Source of the DNA: Kitasatospora sp. NBC_00374
Lineage (GTDB): Bacteria; Actinomycetota; Actinomycetes; Streptomycetales; Streptomycetaceae
Reading direction: 5' to 3'
Assembly: GCF_041434935.1 (NCBI RefSeq)
Contig: NZ_CP107964.1
Coordinates: 4,943,001 to 5,007,000, forward strand
DNA length: 64,000 bases
Positions 16,710 through 25,388 of the stretch are shown one piece after another. Within the stretch, counting starts at the first letter, position 1. Each line of letters starts with the position of its first letter. Below the pieces are notes generated by a model. It was given only the letters and a program-made list of their open reading frames with translations, did not search any database and had not been told where the DNA came from. Made by a program: the position numbers and the translations under genes.

Positions 16710-18398
16710 TCAGCCGTTCCCGAGCTGGAGCAGCTTGACGGCGGCCGGGCCGGCGGCGTCCGCACCGTGCCCACCGCTCTCGACCTCGGCGGCGACGGCG
16801 AGGTTGCCCCGGAAGGCGGTGAACCAGCTGTTGCTGGCGGCCTGGTTGCCGACCTCGGCGGTGCCGGTCTTGGCGCCGGAGCCGGCGGCCATGCCGGACA
16901 TCAGCTTCGCGGCGGTGCCGGTGCGCACGGTCTCGTTCATCACGGTCCGCAGCCCGGAGAGCACCTCGCCGGACAGCTGGCGCTTGGCCGCCGCCTGCGG
17001 CAGCCCGGCGACCAGGATCGGCTGGCGGAAGGTGCCGTTCTGGACGGTGGCCGCGACCGAGGCCATCGCCAGCGAGTTGGTCTGGATCCGGCCCTGGCCG
17101 ATGAACTCCGACACCTTGTCGGTCGCGCCGGTCGGCGCCGGCACGGCGGTGTCGAAGTTGGACAGGCCGGTCTGCCAGACCAGCCCGAGGCCGAAGACGT
17201 CCTTGGCCATGCTCGGCAGGGTGTCGTTCTTCAGCCGGGCGTTGCCCTCGTTGATGAAGGCCGTGTTGCAGGACTGGGCGAAGTCCTGGCGGAACTTGTA
17301 GTCGAGGTGCGGCTCCTTGAAGTCGTTCGCGAAGTCGCGGCCGCCCACGTTGGTGCCGTCCGGGCAGGCCACCGGGGTGTCCGGGGTGACCCCGGCCTCC
17401 ATCAGCGCCGCCGAGGTGATGATCTTCATGGTGGAGCCGGGGGCGATGGACCCCAGGAAGGCCCGGTTCTGCCCGGTGGCCGGGGCGTTGGCGACGGCCA
17501 GGATGTTGCCGGTGCTGGGCTCGACGGCCACGATCGAGGCCTTCAGGGTGCCGCCCTTCGATGCCTCCTGCACCGCGGCCTCGGCGGCCTTCTGGAGGTC
17601 GGCGTCGATGGTGAGCTTCAGCGGGGGAGCGGGCTTCGGGTCGACGATGGAGAAGACCGTCTCGGGCTTGGCCTTGCCGGCGTCGTCGCTGATCACCACG
17701 GCCGTACCGGTCTCGGCCGCGCCCTCGGGGGCGGGTGCCTTGATCTGGGTGAGCAGCGGGGTGATCGAGGCCGAGGTCAGCGGCCGGCCCTTGCGGTCGG
17801 CCACGGAGTTCGTCGTCGCGGTGACCGGCTTGACCGCGATCGACTCGCCCGGGCCGAGCTTGGGGTGGATCACGGACGGCGTCCAGTGCACGGCGGCCTT
17901 GCCGTCGCTCATCTTCACCATGCCGAGCACGCCGTCGTACGTCCAGGCGGTGCCGGTCTGGGCGAACTCCACCTTGGCCTTGAAGGACAGCGGCACCTGG
18001 TTGGCGGGCGGCGGGCTCGCCGCGGCGCTCGGGCTCGTGCCGGTGGTGGGCGCGCCGGAGGCGGCGGGCGCGGCCGCCGGACCGCCGGGGGTGAGGGTGA
18101 TCCCGCTCGGGTTCACCTTCTGCCGGAAGGCCGTCAGGGAGGCGATCGCGGTCTGGGGGGTGTCCGTCAGGGCGCCGGCGGCCTCCAGGTCGCCCTTGGC
18201 CCAGGCCTCCAGAAAGGCCTTGGCCCCCGCTGCGGCCTGGTCGGCACCGGGCGCCTCGGCGACCACCGTGCGGGGCTTGTCCGACTTCGACGTGTCGCCG
18301 CCGGTCACCGCGGTCGCGATGTTGTAGGCCCCGTAGCCGGCCACCGCCAGCATGGCGACGGCGACCGTACTGATCCCGATCTTGGCGCCCTTGTTCAT
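16710..18398 (-). CDS. Class B PBP with N-terminal MecA_N-like (NTF2) domain
   Basis: 562 residues. One N-terminal TM (IGISTVAVAMLAVAGYGAYN), an NTF2-like domain at about 50-180 (AAAGAKAFLEAWAKGDLEAAG; FKAKVEFAQTGTAWTYDGV) interrupted by a Pro/Ala/Ser linker near 105-132, a dimerisation-like region, then the transpeptidase with S322-T-M-K325, S376-C-N378 and K510-T-G. This architecture is that of streptomycete PBPs resembling PBP2a/MecA; some relatives are linked to beta-lactam insensitivity. The start at 18398 (NKGAKIGI) follows a GGGGGA; an upstream ATG at 18479 would add a Cys-rich stretch with no family counterpart. It is transcribed leftward on its own. Confidence 0.92.
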   Translation of the reverse strand: MNKGAKIGISTVAVAMLAVAGYGAYNIATAVTGGDTSKSDKPRTVVAEAPGADQAAAGAKAFLEAWAKGDLEAAGALTDTPQTAIASLTAFRQKVNPSGITLTPGGPAAAPAASGAPTTGTSPSAAASPPPANQVPLSFKAKVEFAQTGTAWTYDGVLGMVKMSDGKAAVHWTPSVIHPKLGPGESIAVKPVTATTNSVADRKGRPLTSASITPLLTQIKAPAPEGAAETGTAVVISDDAGKAKPETVFSIVDPKPAPPLKLTIDADLQKAAEAAVQEASKGGTLKASIVAVEPSTGNILAVANAPATGQNRAFLGSIAPGSTMKIITSAALMEAGVTPDTPVACPDGTNVGGRDFANDFKEPHLDYKFRQDFAQSCNTAFINEGNARLKNDTLPSMAKDVFGLGLVWQTGLSNFDTAVPAPTGATDKVSEFIGQGRIQTNSLAMASVAATVQNGTFRQPILVAGLPQAAAKRQLSGEVLSGLRTVMNETVRTGTAAKLMSGMAAGSGAKTGTAEVGNQAASNSWFTAFRGNLAVAAEVESGGHGADAAGPAAVKLLQLGNG

Positions 18399-18514
18399 GA
18401 TGTGCGTCCCCCGTGTGGTCAGGCCGATGGATCGGCCCTGACACGGTACGCGGCCGCCTTGCGTGCACTCACAACACAATCGTCACTTGTGACACATCTG
18501 CTACGTACCAGGCG

Positions 18515-20320
18515 TCAGATCCAACTGGTGAACCACATCCGGCCCCGCCAGTCGTCCATCGGAATCATCTGTCCCGTATACAGCGGGTAGAAGTACAGAA
18601 AGTTCCACATCACCGCGAAAATCAGCAGACCGGCCGCGGCGCCGCCGACCAGCCGCCGGTCGCGCGAGGCCGTCACCGGCCCGACTATCGCGCCGATCAT
18701 CATCGTGACGGCCAGCACCACGAACGGTGCGAAGGCCACCGCGTAGAAGAGGAAGATCGTCCGCTCCTGGTAGTACAGCCACGGCAGGTAGCTCGCGGCC
18801 AGCCCGCAGAGCACCGCCCCGGCCCGCCAGTCCCGCCGGGCCAGCCAGCGGTACAGGCAGTACGCCAGGGCCACCACACCGGCCCACCACAGCAGCGGCG
18901 TCCCGATCGCCAGCACCTCGCGGGCGCACTCGTTGGCGGTGCAGCCGGACTCGCCGGACTTGGGCGACTCGTAGAAGAACGACACCGGCCGGCCGACCAG
19001 CAGCCAGCTCCACGGGTTCGACTGGTAGGTGTGCGGGCTGGTCAGTCCGACGTGGAAGTCGTACATGGTGGCGTGGTAGTGCCACAGGCTGCGCAGCGCC
19101 TCGAACTGCGGCATCGGCAGGCCGAGCAGGTGGTCCGGCAGGACGTGCGGCTGGTGCATCGCCCAGTCCCGGGCGTAGCCGCCCTTGCCGGGCTCGGTGC
19201 TGCTCATGAACCAGCCGGTCCACGAGACGAGGTACACCCCGACCGTGATCACCAGCATCAGCGGGCCGGCGACCAGCGCGTCCCACAGACCGAAGGCCGC
19301 CCAGTTGCGGCTGCCGGCGAGCTTGCGGGCGCCCATGTCCCAGGCCACGCTCAGCAGGCAGAAGGCGACCAGGACGTACAGGCCGCTCCACTTGGTCGCG
19401 GTCATCAGCCCCAGGCTGACCGCGGCGGCCAGCCGGTAGGGGCGCCATCCGGTGACGAGCCAGTTCCCGTTCGGACGGTCGACCAGCCGGCGGGCGATCA
19501 CCGCCCGGGTGCGGTCCCGGTCCAGCAGCAGGAAGCCGAAGGCCGCCAGGCCCCAGAACATCACCACCAGGTCCAGCAGCGCGGAGCGGCTGAGCACGAA
19601 GTGCAGGCCGTCCACCGACAGCAGCAGCCCGGCCACGCAGCCCAGCAGGGTCGAGCGGAACAGCCGCCGGCCGATCCTGGCGATCATCAGGATCGACAGC
19701 GTGCCGAGGACGGCCACCATGAACCGCCACCCGAACGGGTGCATGCCGAACAGCTGCTCGCCGAGCCCGATGATCCACTTCCCGACCGGCGGATGCACGA
19801 TGTACGCCGGGTCGGTCCGGTACGGGATGGTCTGGTGCGGCGCCATGATCTGGGCGTTGGCGTCGTCGGCCCAGCTGGTCTCGTAGCCGCCCTGCCAGAG
19901 CGCGTACGCGTCCTTGGCGTAGTACGTCTCGTCGAAGATCAACGCGTTCGGCGTGCCCAGCCCGGCGAACCGCAGCACCCCGCCGAACAGCGCCACCGCC
20001 AGCGGCCCCAGCCACCCCGCCCAGCGGCACAGCCAGGACCACAGGCCGTCCGGCAGTCGCACCCCCAGCCGCAGCAGGACCGGCGAGGGCGGCACCAGCC
20101 GCGGGGTCACCCCCGGGCCGTCCGGCATCGGCGGCACCAGCCGCTCGGCCGCTTCCGGGAGCTCCGGGGCGCGGTAGCCGTACCCGGCCAGTCGCCGCGC
20201 CCAGGCGGAGCCGGCCGCCGCACGCGGGGCCGGGACCTTGGCCGTGTCGAGCAGGGCCACGCCGGTCTGCTCGGGGTGGTCTACGCCAATGGGCGTCCGG
20301 GGTGCGATGTCGCCGCTCAC
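18515..20320 (-). CDS. pmt: Dolichyl/polyprenyl-phosphate-mannose protein O-mannosyltransferase (Pmt, GT39)
   Basis: 601 residues, multi-spanning. The first extracytoplasmic loop has FDETYYAKDAYAL with the Asp-Glu catalytic pair of GT39 and HPPVGKW. Later family marks are GWRFMVAVLGTLSILMIARIGR, LLSVDGLHFVLSRSALLD and the C-terminal PMT_C region ending NFLYFYPLYTGQ. Bacterial Pmt mannosylates Ser/Thr of Sec-exported proteins outside the membrane; in Streptomyces it is also needed for phage phiC31 infection. GTG 20320 is chosen because TACGAT ends 7 nt upstream, suggesting a leaderless transcript; an upstream frame extension to 20389 lacks family similarity. It is divergent from rsmI. Confidence 0.94.
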   Translation of the reverse strand: MSGDIAPRTPIGVDHPEQTGVALLDTAKVPAPRAAAGSAWARRLAGYGYRAPELPEAAERLVPPMPDGPGVTPRLVPPSPVLLRLGVRLPDGLWSWLCRWAGWLGPLAVALFGGVLRFAGLGTPNALIFDETYYAKDAYALWQGGYETSWADDANAQIMAPHQTIPYRTDPAYIVHPPVGKWIIGLGEQLFGMHPFGWRFMVAVLGTLSILMIARIGRRLFRSTLLGCVAGLLLSVDGLHFVLSRSALLDLVVMFWGLAAFGFLLLDRDRTRAVIARRLVDRPNGNWLVTGWRPYRLAAAVSLGLMTATKWSGLYVLVAFCLLSVAWDMGARKLAGSRNWAAFGLWDALVAGPLMLVITVGVYLVSWTGWFMSSTEPGKGGYARDWAMHQPHVLPDHLLGLPMPQFEALRSLWHYHATMYDFHVGLTSPHTYQSNPWSWLLVGRPVSFFYESPKSGESGCTANECAREVLAIGTPLLWWAGVVALAYCLYRWLARRDWRAGAVLCGLAASYLPWLYYQERTIFLFYAVAFAPFVVLAVTMMIGAIVGPVTASRDRRLVGGAAAGLLIFAVMWNFLYFYPLYTGQMIPMDDWRGRMWFTSWI

Positions 20321-20493
20321 GCGCCACATCGTAGGGGCGACGGGTGAGAGCGGTACCCCTCCCTCCGCAGTTGCCCGGTTCGTCAGCAATTCGCCGTCCG
20401 CGCCGCAAACGGCCCCGCCGCCGCTCCCGCCGCCGCGGCGCCGGGAACCCCGTCGCGGTCCGCGGGCCCCCCGCGGCCTGGGAGGATGGCGGG

Positions 20494-21339
20494 GTGACAG
20501 GCGTACTGGTACTTGCGGGCACCCCCATCGGCGACGTCGCGGACGCGCCGCCCCGGCTGCTCACCGAGCTCGCCTCGGCCGACGTGATCGCGGCCGAGGA
20601 CACCCGGCGGCTGCGCCGGCTGACCCAGGCGCTCGGGGTGACGCCCGCCGGGCGGGTGGTCTCCTACTTCGAGGGCAACGAGGTGGCCCGCACCCCGGAG
20701 CTGGTCGAGGCGCTGCTCGGCGGCGCCCGGGTGCTGCTGGTGACGGACGCGGGGATGCCCTCGGTCTCCGACCCCGGCTACCGGCTGGTGGCCGCGGCGG
20801 TCGCCGCCGACATCAAGGTCACCGCCGTCCCCGGGCCCTCCGCGGTGCTCACCGCGCTGGCGCTGTCCGGCCTCCCGGTGGACCGCTTCACCTTCGAGGG
20901 CTTCCTGCCGCGCAAGGCCGGCGACCGCTCCCGCCAGCTGGCCGAGGTCGCGGCCGAGCCCCGCACCATGGTGTTCTTCGAGGCCCCGCACCGGATCGCC
21001 GAGACGCTCGACGCGATGGCGCAGGCCTTCGGCCCCGAGCGCCCGGCGGCCGTCTGCCGCGAGCTCACCAAGACCTACGAGGAGGTCAAGCGCGGCCCGA
21101 TCGCCGAGCTGGCCGCCTGGGCCGCGGACGGTGTCCGCGGCGAGATCACCGTCGTGGTGGCGGGCGCCCCGCCGGCCGCCCCGGAACAGTTCGGCCCCGA
21201 AGAACTGGCGCGCCGGGTGGCCGTTCGGGAAGAGGCCGGGGAACGCCGCAAGGAGGCCATCGCGGCCGTGGCCGTCGAACTCGGGCTGCCCAAGCGAGAG
21301 GTCTTCGACGCCGTGGTCGCGGCGAAGAACAGCGGCTGA
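20494..21339 (+). CDS. rsmI: 16S rRNA (cytidine1402-2'-O)-methyltransferase RsmI
   Basis: 281 residues, SAM-dependent tetrapyrrole-methylase fold. Diagnostic segments: LVLAGTPIGDVADAPPR, AEDTRRLRRL, LVTDAGMPSVSDPGY, VPGPSAVLTALALSGLP, FEGFLPRK, FFEAPHRI and CRELTKTYEEV. RsmI modifies the ribosomal P-site with RsmH. The C-terminal RsmI helical domain (EEAGERRKEAIAAVA) is present. GTG 20494 follows a GGGAGG. Confidence 0.95.
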   Translation: MTGVLVLAGTPIGDVADAPPRLLTELASADVIAAEDTRRLRRLTQALGVTPAGRVVSYFEGNEVARTPELVEALLGGARVLLVTDAGMPSVSDPGYRLVAAAVAADIKVTAVPGPSAVLTALALSGLPVDRFTFEGFLPRKAGDRSRQLAEVAAEPRTMVFFEAPHRIAETLDAMAQAFGPERPAAVCRELTKTYEEVKRGPIAELAAWAADGVRGEITVVVAGAPPAAPEQFGPEELARRVAVREEAGERRKEAIAAVAVELGLPKREVFDAVVAAKNSG

Positions 21340-21665
21340 GCCGGCGGCCGGACGGGCCGCGCGCGGGCGGCGGACCGGCGCTGCGCGGGCGCTGCGCGGG
21401 CGTGGTGCGGGCACGGAGCGAGCCCGGTTCGCGTGGGAAAAACACCAGCTCGATACAGGTGCCCGGCACGGGATCGGCGCGTACTTTGGAGGGAAGCACC
21501 TCGTAAACGCCCGACGCGCGAAGCTTTGGCCGCGACTTGGTACAACGCTCGCCAATTCGGACCCAAGACTTGGCAAGCCGGGTAGCGAGCGAGGCCGTCC
21601 GGGCATTTCCTGAGATGGAAAGACCCGAGCCGGGCGCCTCGCCCGGCGGGCACTGGGAGACGGCT
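21340..21665 (+). other. 326-base gap: 5' region of the zinc-ribbon gene with a hairpin next to its ribosome binding site
   Basis: No gene is supported here. TACTTT at 21482-21487 is a possible -10, giving a leader of about 170 nt. A perfect 8-bp stem with a 3-nt loop (21629-21636, 21640-21647) sits a few nt before the GGGAGA that serves ATG 21666, and a small CCAAG-A-CTTGG repeat lies at about 21565-21575. I see no riboswitch or T-box core. Confidence 0.4.
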
Positions 21666-22112
21666 ATGAGCGACACGATCGGTAGCCCTCTGAGTGGGAA
21701 CGCACCGAGCGGCCTCGGACTGACCACCCGGCCGCAGACGCCGGTCGAGACGGTCCGGGAGGCCTACTCCTTCGCGTGCCTGAGCTGTGGCTACGGCTGG
21801 GAGCAGGCGTACGACATCGAGCACCACGTGGCCCAGGACGGGCACATCGTCTTCGAGTACCGCGCCAACGGCGTGCGGGTCCCGTCCCCGCTGCGGCAGC
21901 CGAACTGCCCGGGGTGCGGCGGGCACACCGTCCGGATCATGCGCGAGGGCCGGGTCGCCAGCGCCGACCACCAGGTGCACACCGCGCCCGGCTACTCCAC
22001 CCACGCCGGACCGGCCGCCGCGCCGGTCGCCGGCTCCGCCGCCGCACCCGCGGCCGAGCCGCGGCGGCGCTGGTTCGGGCTCTTCTCCCGCCACACCGAC
22101 CAGGGGTCCTGA
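21666..22112 (+). CDS. Small zinc-ribbon protein of unknown function
   Basis: 148 residues. Two CxxC pairs, CLSCGYGWEQAYDIEHH and CPGCGGHTVRIMREGR, form a probable treble-clef or zinc-ribbon (ligands near residues 38, 41, 80, 83). The C-terminal third is Ala/Pro-rich and ends RRWFGLFSRHTDQ. The N-terminal ~30 residues are Pro/Gly/Ser-rich. It precedes metG by 78 nt. I recognise it only as a conserved streptomycete hypothetical type; nucleic acid or protein binding is possible but unproven. Confidence 0.78.
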   Translation: MSDTIGSPLSGNAPSGLGLTTRPQTPVETVREAYSFACLSCGYGWEQAYDIEHHVAQDGHIVFEYRANGVRVPSPLRQPNCPGCGGHTVRIMREGRVASADHQVHTAPGYSTHAGPAAAPVAGSAAAPAAEPRRRWFGLFSRHTDQGS

Positions 22113-22176
22113 CCCACGGTGCCGCCGAGGGAACCGCCCGCCGGCCGACCGGTCGAGGGTGGTTCCTTCGCGCGGC

Positions 22177-22193
22177 TAAGATTTCTGACCATG
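22177..22193 (+). promoter_or_regulatory. Putative -10 and leaderless start of metG
   Basis: TAAGAT at 22177-22182 lies 8 nt before ATG 22191 with no ribosome binding site. A leaderless aminoacyl-tRNA synthetase transcript leaves no room for a T-box leader. Confidence 0.5.
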
Positions 22194-23810
22194 GCGGCCA
22201 CTGCAGACGACACCACCACCGAGGCCCGGCGCTCGGCGTACTACGTCACGACCCCGATCTACTACGTGAACGACCGCCCGCACCTGGGCCATGCGTACAC
22301 CACGGTGGCGGGCGACGTCCTCACCCGCTGGCACCGCCAGCGCGGCGAGCGGACCTGGTACCTGACCGGCACCGACGAGCACGGGCAGAAGATCCTGCGT
22401 ACCGCGGAGGCCAACGGCGTCTCCCCGCAGGAGTGGTGCGACAAGCTGGTCGAAGAGGCCTGGAAGCCGCTCTGGCAGCACCTCGACATCGCCAACGACG
22501 ACTTCATCCGTACCACCCAGCAGCGGCACACCGACCGCGTGCAGGAGTTCGTCCAGGACCTGCACGACAAGGGCGAGATCTACAAGGGCGGTTACTCCGG
22601 CCCGTACTGCGTCGGCTGCGAGGAGTACAAGCTCCCCGGTGAGCTGCTGCCCGGCGCCACCGACGACGAGAAGCTCTGCCCGATCCACAAGAAGCCGGTC
22701 GAGTGGCTGGAGGAGGAGAACTACTTCTTCCGCCTCTCCGCCTACGGTCCGAAGCTGCTGGAGTTCTACGCCGAGAACCCCGACTTCATCGCGCCGGCCT
22801 CGGCCCGCAACGAGGTGCTGCGCTTCGTCGAGCAGGGCCTGCAGGACCTCTCGATCTCCCGTTCCACCTTCAACTGGGGCGTTCCGCTGCCCTGGGACGA
22901 GAAGCACGTCCTGTACGTGTGGGTGGACGCCCTGCAGAACTACATCACCGCCGCCGGCTACGGCAGCGACCCGGAGCGCTTCGCCGAGCTGTGGCCGGCC
23001 TCGGTGCACCTGGTCGGCAAGGACATCCTGCGCTTCCACGCGGTGATCTGGCCCGCCATGCTGATGGCCGCCGGGCTGCCGCTGCCCAAGCGCGTGGTCG
23101 CCAACGGCTGGCTGATGGTCGGCGGCGAGAAGATGAGCAAGTCCAACCTCACCGGTATCGCGCCGCAGGACCTCACCTCGCACTTCGGCGTGGACGCCTA
23201 CCGCTACTACTTCCTGCGGGCCATCCCGTTCGGCACCGACGGCTCGTTCTCCTGGGAGGACTTCACCGCCCGGTACACCTCCGAGCTGGCCAACGACTAC
23301 GGCAACCTGGCCTCCCGGGTCGCCGCGATGGTCGGCAAGTACTTCGACGGGGCCCTGCCCGCGGCCACCGCCGCCGGCGCCGCCGAGCAGGCCGTCGTCG
23401 AGGGCCTGGCCGCCGCCGTGAGGACCGCCGACCAGAAGATCGGTGAGGACCTGGACTTCGCCGGCGGCATCGCGGCGATCTTCGAGTTCGTCAAACAGGT
23501 CAACGGCTACCTGACCGAGCAGGAGCCCTGGAAGGTCGCCAAGGACACCTCCCCCGAGGGGCAGGCCAGGCTGGCCACCATCCTCTACACGGCGGCCGAG
23601 GCGCTGCGGGCGACCGCGGTGCTGCTCAACCCGCTGATGCCGCGGACCTCCGAGAAGCTCTGGGAGTCGCTCGGCGCCGAGGCCTCGCTGGGCGCGCTCG
23701 CCGAGCAGACCATCGGCACCGTCGCCGACTGGGGCCGGCTGCCCGCCGGGTCGCAGGTCACCAAGGGCGACATCCTGTTCCCGCGCCTCGAAGAGAAGCC
23801 CGCTGCCTGA
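22191..23810 (+). CDS. metG: Methionyl-tRNA synthetase
   Basis: 539 residues, class I synthetase that charges tRNA-Met. Motifs: VTTPIYYVNDRPHLGHAY (HIGH variant HLGH), a zinc knuckle CVGCEEYKLPGELL...CPIHKK, WVDALQNY, and EKMSKSN (KMSKS loop). The length matches the short actinobacterial form without the C-terminal tRNA-binding OB domain. The order metG-tatD, separated here by 1 nt, is conserved in actinobacteria. Confidence 0.97.
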   Translation: MAATADDTTTEARRSAYYVTTPIYYVNDRPHLGHAYTTVAGDVLTRWHRQRGERTWYLTGTDEHGQKILRTAEANGVSPQEWCDKLVEEAWKPLWQHLDIANDDFIRTTQQRHTDRVQEFVQDLHDKGEIYKGGYSGPYCVGCEEYKLPGELLPGATDDEKLCPIHKKPVEWLEEENYFFRLSAYGPKLLEFYAENPDFIAPASARNEVLRFVEQGLQDLSISRSTFNWGVPLPWDEKHVLYVWVDALQNYITAAGYGSDPERFAELWPASVHLVGKDILRFHAVIWPAMLMAAGLPLPKRVVANGWLMVGGEKMSKSNLTGIAPQDLTSHFGVDAYRYYFLRAIPFGTDGSFSWEDFTARYTSELANDYGNLASRVAAMVGKYFDGALPAATAAGAAEQAVVEGLAAAVRTADQKIGEDLDFAGGIAAIFEFVKQVNGYLTEQEPWKVAKDTSPEGQARLATILYTAAEALRATAVLLNPLMPRTSEKLWESLGAEASLGALAEQTIGTVADWGRLPAGSQVTKGDILFPRLEEKPAA

Positions 23811-23811
23811 C

Positions 23812-24690
23812 ATGGCGAAGAAGGACGCAGACCGGTCCACCCCGCCGCCGCTGCCCGAGCCGCTGGCGGTGGCGGTGGCCGACTCGCACACCCACCTGGA
23901 CATGCAGTCCGGCACCCCGGCCGAGGGCCTGGCGAAGGCCGCCTCGGTCGGGGTGACCGCCGTCGTCCAGGTGGGCTGCGACGTGGCCGGTTCGCGGTGG
24001 GCCGCCGACCTCGCCGGGGAGTTCGAGCAGGTGCACGCCGCCGTGGCGCTGCACCCCAACGAGGCTCCCCGGCTGGTCCTCGGCGACGGTGACGGCTGGT
24101 CCCGGCAGCACCGCGGCGCGGGCGGCGACACCGCCCTGCAGGAGGCGCTCGCCGAGATCGACCGGCTCGCGGCGCTGCCGCAGGTCAAGGCCGTCGGCGA
24201 GACCGGGCTGGACTACTTCAGGACCGGCCCGGAGGGGGTGGACATCCAGAAGGAGTCCTTCCGCCGGCACATCGAGATCGCCAAGCGGCACGGCAAGGCG
24301 CTGGTCATCCACGACCGGGACGCCCACGAGGACGTCATCGAGCTGCTGCTGGCCGAGGGCGCGCCCGAGCGCACCGTCTTCCACTGCTACTCCGGCGACG
24401 CCGCGATGGCCAAGATCTGCGCCGAGCAGGGCTGGTACCTGTCCTTCGCCGGGCCGGTCACCTTCAAGGCCAACCAGGAACTGCGGGACGCACTCGCCGT
24501 CACCCCGCTCGACCGGGTGCTGATCGAGACCGACGCGCCGTACCTCACCCCGCACCCGTACCGGGGCCGCCCCAACGCGCCGTACCTGATCCCGGTCACC
24601 CTGCGGTCGATGGCGGACACGCTGTCGCTGCACGAGGACGAGCTGGCCACCGCGATCGCGGCCAACACGGCGCGGGCCTTCGGGTACTGA
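23812..24690 (+). CDS. tatD: TatD-family metal-dependent hydrolase/DNase
   Basis: 292 residues, TIM-barrel hydrolase. Metal ligands are visible in DSHTHLD at the N-terminus, GETGLDYFRT, KALVIHDRDAHED, HCYSGD and the terminal IETDAPYLTPHPYRGRPN. TatD proteins are 3'-5' exonucleases implicated in DNA repair and RNA/protein quality control. The reading frame starts 1 nt after metG, so the two are likely coupled. A 30-residue insertion-like segment (GDGDGWSRQHRGAGGDTALQ) sits after the second strand. Confidence 0.94.
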   Translation: MAKKDADRSTPPPLPEPLAVAVADSHTHLDMQSGTPAEGLAKAASVGVTAVVQVGCDVAGSRWAADLAGEFEQVHAAVALHPNEAPRLVLGDGDGWSRQHRGAGGDTALQEALAEIDRLAALPQVKAVGETGLDYFRTGPEGVDIQKESFRRHIEIAKRHGKALVIHDRDAHEDVIELLLAEGAPERTVFHCYSGDAAMAKICAEQGWYLSFAGPVTFKANQELRDALAVTPLDRVLIETDAPYLTPHPYRGRPNAPYLIPVTLRSMADTLSLHEDELATAIAANTARAFGY

Positions 24691-24784
24691 GCCGATCGAA
24701 CGAAAGTCCCCATCCGCAGGATCGATTCGGCACTCCTGCGGCACTGCCACGCTGGTTAGCATGAGTGCAGTGAGGGAGGTGGCG

Positions 24785-25360
24785 ATGACCGCCGAGCCGA
24801 TCGACTGGATGCATCCGCCGTCCCAGGGCTGGACGTACGAGCAGGTCAAGGACCTCGACCTGCCGTTCGAATGGGATCTGGTGGACGGAGTCATCGTGGT
24901 CCGGGGACAGACGAACTTCTGGCACGACCTGGTGCGGGCCAAGCTGGAGCGGGCGCTGCTCGCCGCTCTGGTGACGCCCTTCGAGGTACTCGTCGAGCGC
25001 TGTGTCCTGGTCGACGAGTACAACCCGGTGAAGCCGGACGTCTCGGTGTTCGACAAGACCGGGCTCGACATCTTCGAGTTGGAGTGCCTTCCGATCGAGT
25101 CCGTGGCACTGGCCGTCGAGGTGGTCTCCCAGGGCTCGCGGAGCGACGACCGATTCCGGAAGCCGGGGATCTACGCCGAGAGCGGGGTCCCCTCGTACTG
25201 GCGGGTGGAGCGGGACGATGCGAACCTTCCCGTCGTCCATGAGTTCCGCCGTGACGGGGATCGCGGTGTCTACCTCCCGGTCGCCCAGCACGAGGGTGTG
25301 CTCCGGACCGAGGTGCCGTACCCGGTCGAGATCGACCTGAAGCAGGTCGTCGAACTGTGA
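24785..25360 (+). CDS. Uma2-family (DUF820) PD-(D/E)XK nuclease-fold protein
   Basis: 191 residues. The Uma2 core is evident: WDLVDGVIVVRG, VKPDVSVFDKTG (catalytic-type Asp), ALAVEVVSQGSRSDDRFRKPGIYAESGVPSYWRVE with the E...K pair of the restriction-endonuclease fold. Function in vivo is unknown; the family is greatly expanded in streptomycetes. ATG 24785 is preceded by GGGAGGTGGCG. TAGCAT at 24757-24762 would place transcription start after an earlier ATG at 24761, arguing against that start. It occupies the slot between tatD and rsmA where a resuscitation-promoting factor gene stands in many actinobacteria. Confidence 0.9.
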   Translation: MTAEPIDWMHPPSQGWTYEQVKDLDLPFEWDLVDGVIVVRGQTNFWHDLVRAKLERALLAALVTPFEVLVERCVLVDEYNPVKPDVSVFDKTGLDIFELECLPIESVALAVEVVSQGSRSDDRFRKPGIYAESGVPSYWRVERDDANLPVVHEFRRDGDRGVYLPVAQHEGVLRTEVPYPVEIDLKQVVEL

Positions 25361-25388
25361 GCCCCCGCCCCGCCCGTATCCTTGGCGG

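Noticed and set aside
22113..22190. A T-box or other leader riboswitch before metG
   Set aside because: The gap is only 78 nt and the -10-like TAAGAT lies 8 nt before the start, leaving no leader.
24761..24784. ATG 24761 as the Uma2 start
   Set aside because: It overlaps the probable -10 TAGCAT, whereas ATG 24785 has a strong GGGAGGTGG ribosome site.
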